Of a stretch of DNA of 34,348 bases, positions 1-6,887 are shown in pieces. Every line of letters begins with the position of its first letter. Within the stretch, counting starts at the first letter, position 1. Source of the DNA: CAZXSK01 sp964642855 (lineage in GTDB: Bacteria; Planctomycetota; Phycisphaerae; SM23-33); contig CAZXSK010000045.1 of assembly GCA_964642855.1 (NCBI GenBank), positions 1-34,348 of the forward strand, given 5' to 3'. The notes under the pieces were generated by a model. The model was given only the letters and a program-made list of their open reading frames with translations. It was not told the origin of the DNA and searched no databases. Made by a program: the position numbers and the translations under genes.

Positions 1-42
1 CTCCGGAGCAGGAAGTCAGAGGTTCGAATCCTCTCGGGCGTA
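1..42 (+). tRNA. tRNA-Arg (anticodon CCG), 3' part only
   Basis: The window opens exactly at the anticodon loop CTCCGGA (1-7), which gives anticodon CCG for the Arg codon CGG. It is followed by the 3' anticodon stem GCAGG (8-12), a 5-nt variable loop AAGTC (13-17), T stem and loop AGAGG-TTCGAAT-CCTCT (18-34), acceptor strand CGGGCGT (35-41) and discriminator A42. CCA is not encoded. The 5' half lies outside the window, so the acceptor, D arm and 5' anticodon stem cannot be checked. Confidence 0.9.
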
Positions 43-162
43 TTCTTATGCGCCCATCGAGCGGCGGCCATTCAGCGAAGCGGCCCATCCATGGCGGCAG
101 CCCGTCTGCACCACCGGGGTTTCGACCGCGGCGGCGGTTGGGGGCTGTGGTGGCGGAAAAGA

Positions 163-195
163 GCAAGGCAGGCGGGGGTTGCCCGACTGCCTTGC
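163..195 (-). terminator. Rho-independent terminator of the PEP-CTERM gene at 224-1006
   Basis: A perfect 9-bp inverted repeat GCAAGGCAG (163-171) / CTGCCTTGC (187-195) lies 28 bp past the stop codon of the minus-strand gene. Read on the minus strand the stem is followed by TCTTTTCC, a short U run, so it fits a terminator for that gene. It has no U tract on the plus strand, so it is a poor terminator for the tRNA. Confidence 0.7.
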
Positions 196-223
196 GTGAG
201 TTTGGTGGGGTTTCCTGCGTGAA

Positions 224-1006
224 TCAGGCTTGGCGTCTGCGCCGAATCAGGCTGGCCGCTCCGATAGTCAGCAGGCCAAGCGTTGCCGGCTCGGGGACGA
301 CCTGCAGGTCGTAGGCGGTTGCAGCGTCGTCGCCGCCGAAGAAGATGCTGGCGGCGTCGCCGTCCTGCCAGAGGGCGCTGACGTCGACGGGGGTGGCGGT
401 CGCGTCGGCAACGAACGGCCCGCCGGCGTAATCGAAATCGACCGAGAACGTCATCGTTCCCGCCCCGGCGTCGTAGTCCATCATCAATCGGTGCGTTTCG
501 GTATTGACGCTGGCGGGGTAGGTGGCTTCCTCGAGTTCATCGAAGCTCGTGCCGTTGCGCGTGACGTTCCAGTTCCGCATGTCGCCGTTCTTGGCGTTGA
601 TCTGGAAGAACACGCTGTCGTTGTCGGTATCGCGATCGGCGACGCCGTACTCGCCGACCTCCGCCGTGCCAAGGCCGAAGAACACATTGGCGGTATTGTT
701 CCAGTCGGTGCCGATGGTGGCGGTATAGGTGATCATCGCCTGGAAGCTGACAGTGTTGTAGTCCGGGTCGTTAGTGCGGACATAGTTCCTGCCGTTGTCG
801 TGGCTGGTGACCGAACCGAAGACGGCCCCGGATGAGTCGAACACGACCGCCCTGCCGGACGAACTGCTGGAAACGTTCAATCCGGACGGAAGCGAACCGT
901 CCTGCAGCGATTCGCTGACGGGGATCACCGCAGCCCGGGCGGAGCCTGCAATCACCAGCGCAACAGCTACGACGGTCACTATGTGAAGTGCCTGGCTTGT
1001 CCTCAT
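224..1006 (-). CDS. PEP-CTERM sorting domain protein (secreted)
   Basis: A 260-aa exported protein. Residues 1-25 form a signal peptide ending SARA|AV. The body is rich in Asp, Thr and Asn and has a beta-sandwich look (runs such as SVFFQINAKNGDMRNW and TMTFSVDFDYAGG), reminiscent of lectin or LamG-like folds, though no family is certain. The C-terminus VPEPATLGLLTIGAASLI then RRRRQA is a textbook PEP-CTERM tail, recognised by exosortase/archaeosortase-type enzymes that cleave and anchor the protein at the envelope. An earlier in-frame ATG at 1024 lies on top of the ribosome binding site GAGGAGGAA; the ATG at 1006 has that site at correct spacing, so it was chosen. No exosortase gene is in the window. 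Function unknown; single-gene unit with its own promoter and terminator. Confidence 0.88.
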   Translation of the reverse strand: MRTSQALHIVTVVAVALVIAGSARAAVIPVSESLQDGSLPSGLNVSSSSSGRAVVFDSSGAVFGSVTSHDNGRNYVRTNDPDYNTVSFQAMITYTATIGTDWNNTANVFFGLGTAEVGEYGVADRDTDNDSVFFQINAKNGDMRNWNVTRNGTSFDELEEATYPASVNTETHRLMMDYDAGAGTMTFSVDFDYAGGPFVADATATPVDVSALWQDGDAASIFFGGDDAATAYDLQVVPEPATLGLLTIGAASLIRRRRQA

Positions 1007-1102
1007 GGGACGATTCCTCCTCATTGAGCAAACGAACTGGGTCGGTAGCGATCTCCCATCGCCACCGCGCGACCATGGCGAGCAGCCCTGGCCAGCATCA
1101 TT

Positions 1103-1131
1103 ATTCTATGCCGAACCATCGCTAGCGCCAA
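1103..1131 (-). promoter_or_regulatory. Sigma-70-type promoter of the PEP-CTERM gene
   Basis: On the minus strand TTGGCG (1131-1126), a 17-bp spacer and TAGAAT (1108-1103) form a good -35/-10 pair. The predicted start near 1096 gives a leader of about 90 nt before the ATG at 1006, with AGGAGG just upstream of that ATG. Confidence 0.5.
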
Positions 1132-1150
1132 CCGCGATCCGACCGGAATT

Positions 1151-2146
1151 TCAGCCCGTTCCGGACTCCCGGTATTCCGCCAGCGACTCTTGCAGTTCAT
1201 CGCGAACCTCGGCTGCCAGGGACGCCGGCGACAGCACCCGGGCATGGCGGCCAAAGCCCAGAAGCCAGCGCTTGAACTCCACCGTGCTGGAGAGTTCGAA
1301 TTCCACAGTCACCGCGTCGCCTTCGTCGCCGGTGATGGTCTGCGACGGATGCCAGGAATTCTCTCGCAGGTTCGTCGCCGCCCAGCCGGTGAGGCGCACG
1401 CGAATGGTCTCGACGCGCCCGGGCCCGAATACGCCGAACGACCCGCGTGTGTGTTTGTCCAACGAGAAGGTAGGTGGCTTCTCGAAGCTCTCGCCGGTCG
1501 GCGAGACCTCCCGCAGACGGGTGATCTTCAGCGTGCGGACCTCGTCATACTCGGCCAGGTAGCCCACGCAATACAGCGACGAGGCCAGCATGACGATCCC
1601 GTACGGATGGAGCTCGCTGGTAACGTCCCGCGCCTGGCTGGCTGAATGATAGGTCACGCGGACCACTCGATGGTGGATGATCGCGTCGTTGAGTGCCGAG
1701 ATTTCCGCCGACCTGGGCCCGTAGTCCTCGTGGACCATGGGCTTGACCAGAAGCGCCCCGTCCATGTCCCGGAAGTAGTCCAGCGCCCGCGTGGGAAGCA
1801 ACGTCTTGATCTTCTGCAGGGCGGTATCCAGCCCCTCGCCGAAGGGCGTTCCCGCAAGCGGCGCGAGCAACTGCTGGCTGAGATACAGGCTGATCATCTC
1901 GGTAAGAGTCATCGGCAGCCGCTCGCCCGTGGCTACCGGGCTGGTAAGCCTCCAGAACTTCCGGCCGAAATCACGGGCCTCGCAGGCCATGGGGAACAAC
2001 TCCGACAGCGCAGCGATGTCGCGCTGGACGGTACGACGAGAGGTCTCCATCCGGCTGGCGAGTTCGTCGAGATCCATGCCGTAGCGTGACTGCTGCAGGG
2101 TCTGCAGCAACTTCCACTGTCGGAACAGCGATTCGCCTCGTGCCAT
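1151..2146 (-). CDS. YafY-type helix-turn-helix / WYL-domain transcriptional regulator
   Basis: 331 aa. Residues about 5-65 form a DeoR-like winged helix (GMDLDELASRMETSRRTVQRDIAAL). Residues about 145-235 match a WYL domain: an SH3-like sheet with HHRVVRVTYHSASQ, then LHPYGIVMLASSLYCVGYLAEYDEVRTLKITRL. The usual W-Y-L triad is replaced by L-Y-C, a degenerate version. The C-terminal part (VRLTGWAATNLRENSWHPSQ... GFGRHARVLSPASLAAEV) is the WYL C-terminal extension. WYL proteins usually sense a nucleotide or nucleic acid ligand and repress or activate stress genes; no target is evident here. The gene is convergent in direction with the PEP-CTERM gene downstream (126 bp gap, separate promoter). 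Confidence 0.88.
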   Translation of the reverse strand: MARGESLFRQWKLLQTLQQSRYGMDLDELASRMETSRRTVQRDIAALSELFPMACEARDFGRKFWRLTSPVATGERLPMTLTEMISLYLSQQLLAPLAGTPFGEGLDTALQKIKTLLPTRALDYFRDMDGALLVKPMVHEDYGPRSAEISALNDAIIHHRVVRVTYHSASQARDVTSELHPYGIVMLASSLYCVGYLAEYDEVRTLKITRLREVSPTGESFEKPPTFSLDKHTRGSFGVFGPGRVETIRVRLTGWAATNLRENSWHPSQTITGDEGDAVTVEFELSSTVEFKRWLLGFGRHARVLSPASLAAEVRDELQESLAEYRESGTG

Positions 2147-2227
2147 GGCTGCTGCCTCCCTGGCGATTACCGGCTGTTTACGAAGAGATGGCCGCCCCGC
2201 TGCTCCGCAGCGACGGGACGAATGTCG

Positions 2228-2255
2228 AGTGTAACACGATCCCAGCCGCTGCGAA
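2228..2255 (-). promoter_or_regulatory. Possible promoter of the WYL regulator
   Basis: On the minus strand TTCGCA (2255-2250), 16 bp, TACACT (2233-2228). The -35 is weak. The start would be near 2221, with a 75-nt leader to the ATG at 2146. Confidence 0.3.
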
Positions 2256-2370
2256 AGGCCAGCCGGACGGGCGTATCCGGAACAAATCGCAGGAATCGTG
2301 TAGATTCTTTGCGCCGCCGAAAGGCCACCCCATCGCGGGCAATTTCGCTGCCGTAGGCCCCAGATGTTGC

Positions 2371-2444
2371 GGGTGCGACCGGACCTGTCGCACCCCTTAC
2401 CGGGCAGGTTTTCTGCCCGGTGCGACCGAACCTGTCATACCCCT
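2371..2444. repeat. Cluster of three adjacent stem-loops with a 24-bp direct repeat
   Basis: Within the gene-poor stretch 2147-2559 three hairpins follow one another. The first is GGGTGCGAC (2371-2379) / GTCGCACCC (2387-2395), perfect over 9 bp with a 7-nt loop. The second is ACCGGGCAG (2399-2407) / CTGCCCGGT (2413-2421), perfect over 9 bp with loop GTTTT. The third starts at 2420 and is an imperfect copy of the first. Units 2374-2397 and 2421-2444 are direct repeats differing at 3 of 24 positions. The layout suggests a repetitive extragenic palindromic element or a small structured RNA. The rest of 2147-2559 shows only the promoter of the WYL gene. Confidence 0.6.
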
Positions 2445-2559
2445 GTGTAACAATGCCCTTGTCGCGGGAAGGCTCGCGGGAGCAGCCGACCCGCGGCGAC
2501 ACGTCCCGCCCGGAACCGACCGGGCGGATCACTCTGGATGCATGCGGAAAGGACGCGAG

Positions 2560-2784
2560 ATGGACCTGACGGAAGAGATGGTAAAAACGGTCGTCTCCGG
2601 GGCGGTGTGGATCGTGGCGTGGATCGTGATCGGCCGGGTCGCGATGTTCGGTCTGACGAGGTACTTCGCCCTGAGAGACAGGCAGACCAAGGCGGGCGGA
2701 GACTCCCGGCGCGACGACGCCTCGGCGGCGCTGGAACAGATGACCGGTCTGGAGGGCGACGGAGGGCGCCCTCCGGCCGGGTAA
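2560..2784 (+). CDS. Small single-span membrane protein, hypothetical
   Basis: 74 aa. Residues about 8-34 (MVKTVVSGAVWIVAWIVIGRVAMF) form one membrane helix with Trp at the boundary; the remaining two thirds are charged and hydrophilic (LRDRQTKAGGDSRRDDASAALEQMTGLEGDG). The ATG at 2560 has GGAAAGGA (2546-2553) at good distance; an in-frame ATG at 2542 lies before that site and is less likely. No family recognised. It starts about 115 bp after the hairpin cluster. Confidence 0.5.
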   Translation: MDLTEEMVKTVVSGAVWIVAWIVIGRVAMFGLTRYFALRDRQTKAGGDSRRDDASAALEQMTGLEGDGGRPPAG

Positions 2785-2816
2785 TGCTGCTCGTGGGGAA
2801 AGGAGGTCCGTATCGC

Positions 2817-2930
2817 ATGGGCACCGGCGAGTCCATGGGCCTCGTCCGGGCTGGACGAAGCGATCGGTGCCCGACGCGGCAAAAAGCGGCCGGGGCGTTC
2901 CGACAGAGGGCGGGACGTCCACCGGCCTAA
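2817..2930 (+). CDS. Possible 37-aa basic peptide
   Basis: An ATG at 2817 stands 9 nt after a near-perfect Shine-Dalgarno AAAGGAGGT (2799-2807), which is the only reason to propose it. The peptide is Arg- and Gly-rich (VRAGRSDRCPTRQKAAGAFRQRAGRPPA) with no recognisable domain. It follows the small membrane protein gene by 32 bp and could be translated from the same mRNA. It may equally be a chance frame in GC-rich DNA. Confidence 0.25.
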   Translation: MGTGESMGLVRAGRSDRCPTRQKAAGAFRQRAGRPPA

Positions 2931-2950
2931 GGGGGACGGCGATGGACCCA

Positions 2951-2984
2951 GGCCGCCCGGATGTGCTGTGTTGACCGGGCGGCC
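2951..2984. other. Strong hairpin, possible terminator without U tract
   Basis: Perfect 10-bp inverted repeat GGCCGCCCGG (2951-2960) / CCGGGCGGCC (2975-2984) with a 14-nt loop, 20 bp after the stop of the 37-aa frame. No T run follows on either strand, so termination is uncertain. Confidence 0.4.
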
Positions 2985-3055
2985 AACCCGCCGTTCGATG
3001 CCCAGGTCCGACGAGTCTTGCCCGGTTCGTGCAGGTCTCCGTGTGCGGAAAAAAG

Positions 3056-3211
3056 TTACTCCGTCTTCCATACAGGCACGTCGCCGGAGTAGTCGACGAC
3101 GTATCGCTTCCCGTCGTGGGCGATCGTCAGCACCCCGCCCTGCTGGACTTGGCGCCCCGAGCCCGGTAGGCTTGCCCTCGCCACGACCCCAGACCGGCAA
3201 GGAGCGACCAT
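3056..3211 (-). CDS. Possible small protein or gene remnant
   Basis: The last 26 codons of this minus-strand frame (VLTIAHDGKRYVVDYSGDVPVW then KTE and stop) have strongly GC-biased third positions and an alternating beta-strand pattern, which looks like real coding sequence rather than a shadow. The only ATG is at 3211, inside the CCATGG that also carries the start of the divergent nitroreductase gene. A GTG at residue 27 is another possible start. Neither has a good ribosome binding site. It could be a short protein or the 3' end of a decayed gene. It ends at a TAA directly before a run of T on its own strand (AACTTTTTTCCG). Confidence 0.3.
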   Translation of the reverse strand: MVAPCRSGVVARASLPGSGRQVQQGGVLTIAHDGKRYVVDYSGDVPVWKTE

Positions 3212-3863
3212 GGGTAACCCAGCCGATCCGCCTCCACCGTCCGACGAGCAGATTCTCGCCCGCGGGCGGGCGTTCGCAGACGACTTCGCAACGCGCCGGT
3301 CGGTGCGAAGATTTGCCGCCCGGCCTGTCGGCGAAGACGTCATCCGCCAATGCCTCCGCGCTGCCTGCCACGCGCCGAGTGGCGCCAATCGCCAGGGATG
3401 GCATTTCACGGCAATCCGTGACGAACAGATCAAGGCACGCATTCGTGCCGAGGCAGAGAAACGCGAAGCGGACTTCCATGATCGCGTGATCACGAGGGAA
3501 TGGTCCGACGCCCTCTCGCCGCTGAGCGTCTCGTCTGAGAAGCCCTTCCTGACCGAGGCCCCTTGGCTTATCGCGGTGTTCGTCCAGCAGTGGTCGACCG
3601 ATCCGGACGGCCGGCGGGAGCGGAATTTCTACGCCGTTGAGTCCACCGCCATTGCAGCGGGTGTGCTGGTGGCTGCGGTTCACCACGCCGGGCTGGGATG
3701 CCTGACCTACACCCCAAGCCGGATGGGGTTTCTGCGGGAGATGCTGGATCGCCCCGAAGGCGAGCGGCCGATGATGATCCTGGCTGTGGGGCACGCCCAC
3801 CCGGACTGGCAGCCGCCCGAGCTCCCCCGTCGCCGGCAGGAAGACATGTGCACGCTGCTGTGA
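3210..3863 (+). CDS. Nitroreductase family protein (FMN-dependent)
   Basis: 217 aa, the usual length. The FMN phosphate-binding segment is at 29-38 (RRSVRRFAAR) and the flavin-contact motif HAPSGANRQGWHF at 54-66. AVESTAIAAGVLVAAVHHAGLGC is the central dimer helix, and ILAVGHAHPDWQPP the late strand typical of the family. The family reduces nitro groups, quinones or halogenated aromatics with NAD(P)H; the order of motifs and the acidic insert around residues 80-105 resemble the BluB/iodotyrosine deiodinase branch, but the substrate cannot be told. The start has AAGGAG (3199-3204) 5 nt before the ATG. Stands alone in front of msrA with a 119-bp gap; both could serve redox stress. Confidence 0.88.
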   Translation: MGNPADPPPPSDEQILARGRAFADDFATRRSVRRFAARPVGEDVIRQCLRAACHAPSGANRQGWHFTAIRDEQIKARIRAEAEKREADFHDRVITREWSDALSPLSVSSEKPFLTEAPWLIAVFVQQWSTDPDGRRERNFYAVESTAIAAGVLVAAVHHAGLGCLTYTPSRMGFLREMLDRPEGERPMMILAVGHAHPDWQPPELPRRRQEDMCTLL

Positions 3864-3957
3864 CGGGCGCATTGTGCAACGCACGTCTACCCAGCCGAAG
3901 CTTTGCCCCCCGTCCGTGGAACGCCCCGCCCTTCTGGCCCGTACGGAACAGTGAATA

Positions 3958-3977
3958 CCTTTCCTCTGCAGAAAGGA
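3958..3977 (+). promoter_or_regulatory. Hairpin covering the msrA ribosome binding site
   Basis: CCTTTC (3958-3963), loop CTCTGCA, GAAAGG (3971-3976). The 3' arm is the Shine-Dalgarno of msrA, 6-7 nt before the ATG at 3983. A 6-bp perfect pairing there could lower or tune translation. Confidence 0.35.
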
Positions 3978-3982
3978 TCACT

Positions 3983-4621
3983 ATGAGCATGCTTACCCAT
4001 CGAAAGGCTATGGCAGCCGGGCTGATGATGATCGCCGGGCTCGCCTTGGCCTCAGGCTGTGAGAACCGGGAGAATCGAACGATGTTGAGCAAATCATCCA
4101 ACACCGCCTCGACGGTCGGCCAGGAGAGCGACTCGGGGGAGACAGGAACCGCGACCTTCGCAGCCGGCTGCTTCTGGGGCGTGGAGGCTGCATTCCGCCA
4201 GATCGAGGGTGTTCTCGACACAGCCGTCGGCTACACGGGCGGCCACGCCGAGAACCCCACGTACCGCCAGGTATGCTCCGACACAACCGGCCACGCCGAG
4301 GCGGTGCAGGTGGTCTACAACCCCCAGCAGGTCAGCTACGAGCAACTGCTGGAGGTATTCTGGAAGATCCATGACCCCACGCAGGTCAACCGCCAGGGCC
4401 CGGACGTCGGCAGCCAGTACCGCTCGGCAATTTTCGTGCACGACGACCGGCAGGAGCGGCTGGCGAAGGAATCACGCAAGCAGCTCCAGCAGGACGAACG
4501 GTTCGGCGGGCGCGGAATCGCGACCGAGATCGCCCCGGCTGAGACGTTCTGGAAGGCAGAGGACTATCATCAGCAGTACTTCGAGAAACGCGGCGGCGGA
4601 GCCTGCCACGTGCCGATGTGA
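3983..4621 (+). CDS. msrA: Peptide-methionine (S)-S-oxide reductase, lipoprotein form
   Basis: 212 aa. Residues 1-26 form a lipoprotein signal ending LASG-C26, so the enzyme is predicted to be tethered to a membrane outside the cytoplasm. A flexible Ser/Thr/Asn-rich linker (27-57) leads to the MsrA domain: catalytic Cys63 in AAGCFWGVE, then VGYTGGHAENPTY, the core FWKIHDPTQVNRQGPDVGSQYRSAIF, and WKAEDYHQQYF near the end. A further Cys (208, GACHVPM) near the C-terminus can act as resolving cysteine. MsrA reduces the S epimer of methionine sulfoxide in oxidised proteins using thioredoxin-type electron donors. The ATG was chosen for the GAAAGGA site upstream and the clean signal peptide. An extracytoplasmic MsrA would protect envelope proteins; no MsrB is nearby. 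Confidence 0.95.
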   Translation: MSMLTHRKAMAAGLMMIAGLALASGCENRENRTMLSKSSNTASTVGQESDSGETGTATFAAGCFWGVEAAFRQIEGVLDTAVGYTGGHAENPTYRQVCSDTTGHAEAVQVVYNPQQVSYEQLLEVFWKIHDPTQVNRQGPDVGSQYRSAIFVHDDRQERLAKESRKQLQQDERFGGRGIATEIAPAETFWKAEDYHQQYFEKRGGGACHVPM

Positions 4622-4660
4622 CCGACCGCCGTCGGGGCTGCCTCCCCGCCAGATGCTGCT

Positions 4661-4870
4661 CTAGTCCTGGGCAAAGCAGGCGGCGGTGGAATTCTCCCGA
4701 GCGACGGCCTGCAGGACGGTAGGCGTGCGGCGGTCGGAGGGAAGCTGGCCGAACTGCGACAGCACGCAAGGTACGTCGAACGGGTCCAGCTCGCCGGTGG
4801 TGACCAAGGTCGTAAGGGCTTCGTAGACCTCCTGTTTGAGCATCTCCTCGTGGGGATGCAGCGGCTCCAT
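4661..4870 (-). CDS. Small conserved-looking hypothetical protein
   Basis: 69 aa, no signal peptide or membrane helix. The start has a strong site GGAGGAG 5 nt before the ATG. Sequence is helical and acidic in the first half (LHPHEEMLKQEVYEALTTLVTTGELDPFDVPCVLSQFGQL) with two Cys. No family recognised. It lies 146 bp downstream of the PhoR-like gene on the same strand but has its own promoter-like boxes, and converges with msrA (39-bp gap). Confidence 0.6.
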   Translation of the reverse strand: MEPLHPHEEMLKQEVYEALTTLVTTGELDPFDVPCVLSQFGQLPSDRRTPTVLQAVARENSTAACFAQD

Positions 4871-4927
4871 GACGCTCCTCCAGCGGTCGTGAAGACGGAC
4901 GGGTGATGTTCTCCTGCAGCGACAGGC

Positions 4928-4955
4928 AACATACGATTCACGCCCGCCGACGCAA
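4928..4955 (-). promoter_or_regulatory. Possible promoter of the 69-aa gene
   Basis: On the minus strand TTGCGT (4955-4950), 16 bp, TATGTT (4933-4928). Predicted start near 4921, leader of about 50 nt. Confidence 0.35.
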
Positions 4956-5016
4956 ATCGCCTTCTGTCGGTAATGCAGGAAGTCCCCACGTATGTCAGAC
5001 GGACTGATCGCCCGCC

Positions 5017-6834
5017 CTACTCGACCTTGTCCCGCGGCACGGGGATGTTGACGGTAACGGTCGTGCCGATGCCGACCTTCGAGTCAAGGCTGACCGAACC
5101 CTCCAGCCGCTCAACGGCGTGTTTGACGATCGCCAGCCCCAGACCCGTGCCTCGGATGCGGCTGTCGCCGGTGCGGGAACTCTCGGCCTGGAAGAACCGC
5201 TCGAACACCCGCGGCTGGTCCTTGGGCTTGATGCCCGGGCCCGTGTCGGAGACCCGCATCGTGAGGTAGTCTTCGTCGAGGTCGATCGTGCAGCACACCC
5301 GTCCGCCGGACGGCGTGAACTTCATCGCGTTGTCCAGCAGGTTCTGCAGGATCAGCTCCAGCAGCCGCATGCTGCTGCGGACCGCGGCGTCTTCGGGCGT
5401 AACGGACAGATCCAGCTCCACGCCGTGCTGCCCGGCCTTGTCGGTGTACTGCTGCTGGATCCACGAGGCGATCTCGGAGAGATGAACGTCGGCGAGTTTG
5501 AGGTTCACGCCCGCCTGCTCGACGGCATGGAAGTCCAGCAGGTCGGCAGTGAGGTTCTCCAGCCGGGATACGTGCCGGTCGAGCATGACAGCCAGATCGG
5601 GCATCGAGCCGTATTCCTCGGGCGCGAGGGTGAGGACCGAATCGACGGCCGCCCGCAGCGTAGCCAGGGGCGTGCGGAGCTCGTGGGAGGCGTTTGCGAT
5701 GAACTCGCTTTTGATGGCTGCCGCCTGGGCGACCTCGGTGATGTCCTGCATGAGCAGCAGGCAGGTGATCGTCTGGGATTTGCCCTCCACCGGCGAGACG
5801 ATAGCGTGGATCCTGCGCCGTGGACCTTCGCGTGCGAGTTCCACCTGCCTGCGTGCGGGCTCACCGACCTCGCGGACCTTCATGTACAGCTCGGCAATCT
5901 GGACGTTGCGCAGCACCTTCTGGATGTGCCGGCCGGTGGCGTCTTCGCGGGAGCCAAGACCCAGCAGGTCGACGGCGGCGTCATTGATGTAGACCACCGA
6001 GTCGTCGCGGTCCATCGCCAGGACGCCTTCCTGGAGGTTGCCCAGAACGGTATTGAGATTCGCTCGCTGTTCCTCGATGACGTCGATCTGGGTGGACAGG
6101 TTGCGCTTCATGTCGTTCAGCGCGGCTGCAAGCTGGGCAAGCTCCTTCGAGCCGCCCACGTGAACCCTGCCCTCCAGGCGTCCTGCAGCGATCGATTCAG
6201 CCGCCCGGGTAATCTGCCGAAGCGGGGTATACCACAGCCAACTCGTCCAGAAGCCCAACACGATGGCGGCGAAGGCAGCCGCCCCGGCGCCGATCAGCAG
6301 CGACCGCCCGATGAACCCCTTGGATTCGCTCAGTGCCCGCAGGGGCTTGGCGATCCGAATGACCGCAACGATTTCTCCGTTCTGGCGGATCGGTTTGGCG
6401 TAGTACTGGTACTCGATGCCATGGGTTTCACTGGATCGCCGATCCCAGGTGCCCCGGCCCTGCTCGAGGGCGCCCATTACCTCGGGGCGATCGGTTGTCT
6501 TGTGATTCTCCATCACCGCAGCGGGTGTCTCACTGGTATCGGCCAGCACCTTGCCATCGCGGCCTATGACCGTCAAGCGGTGCACTCCCAAGGCGGGCTG
6601 AAGCGCCTTCTTGGCAAAGGCCTCCAGGCGTGCGGGCTCGTTGCCCCATCGAAGCCAGAGCGATTCGAGGTACTCCTGGGAGAGATCGGTGAGACGCTGC
6701 TGGATTTCGCGCTCGGACTGTTGGTGATAGTCTTCCAGTTGGAGACTGATCACGTACCCGCCGAAGGCAATGATCACCGCGACGATCAGCAGGTTCCCCA
6801 GGAACAGGTTGAAGAAGAAACTGCGTCGCTTCAT
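5017..6834 (-). CDS. phoR: PhoR-like membrane sensor histidine kinase
   Basis: 605 aa. Membrane helix 1 at about 9-31; extracytoplasmic sensor about 32-176 with a Cache/PAS-like pattern (GVHRLTVIGRDGKVLADTS, YYAKPIRQNGEIVAVIRIAKPL); helix 2 about 177-200; HAMP about 201-253; PAS about 256-368 (LGNLQEGVLAMDRDDSVVYIN); HisKA with phospho-acceptor His384 in NASHELRTPL; HATPase with N box LLDNAMKFTPS, DTGPGI and GTGLGLAIV. This is the PhoR/ResE architecture. Position after a Na+/Pi transporter and a PhoU-like gene supports a role in phosphate sensing. No PhoB-type response regulator is in the window, so its partner lies elsewhere. Start MKRRSFFF is directly before helix 1. It is separated from the PhoU-like gene by 53 bp and is probably cotranscribed. 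Confidence 0.88.
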   Translation of the reverse strand: MKRRSFFFNLFLGNLLIVAVIIAFGGYVISLQLEDYHQQSEREIQQRLTDLSQEYLESLWLRWGNEPARLEAFAKKALQPALGVHRLTVIGRDGKVLADTSETPAAVMENHKTTDRPEVMGALEQGRGTWDRRSSETHGIEYQYYAKPIRQNGEIVAVIRIAKPLRALSESKGFIGRSLLIGAGAAAFAAIVLGFWTSWLWYTPLRQITRAAESIAAGRLEGRVHVGGSKELAQLAAALNDMKRNLSTQIDVIEEQRANLNTVLGNLQEGVLAMDRDDSVVYINDAAVDLLGLGSREDATGRHIQKVLRNVQIAELYMKVREVGEPARRQVELAREGPRRRIHAIVSPVEGKSQTITCLLLMQDITEVAQAAAIKSEFIANASHELRTPLATLRAAVDSVLTLAPEEYGSMPDLAVMLDRHVSRLENLTADLLDFHAVEQAGVNLKLADVHLSEIASWIQQQYTDKAGQHGVELDLSVTPEDAAVRSSMRLLELILQNLLDNAMKFTPSGGRVCCTIDLDEDYLTMRVSDTGPGIKPKDQPRVFERFFQAESSRTGDSRIRGTGLGLAIVKHAVERLEGSVSLDSKVGIGTTVTVNIPVPRDKVE

Positions 6835-6887
6835 GGCGGTCCTTGGATCACGGGCCGCCCGGTCTCACTCAGCCTCCTTCCGGCGCG

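Noticed and set aside
2529..3884. 451-codon minus-strand frame over the small genes and nitroreductase
   Set aside because: Composition is Arg/Pro-rich shadow sequence and it overlaps a certain nitroreductase gene.
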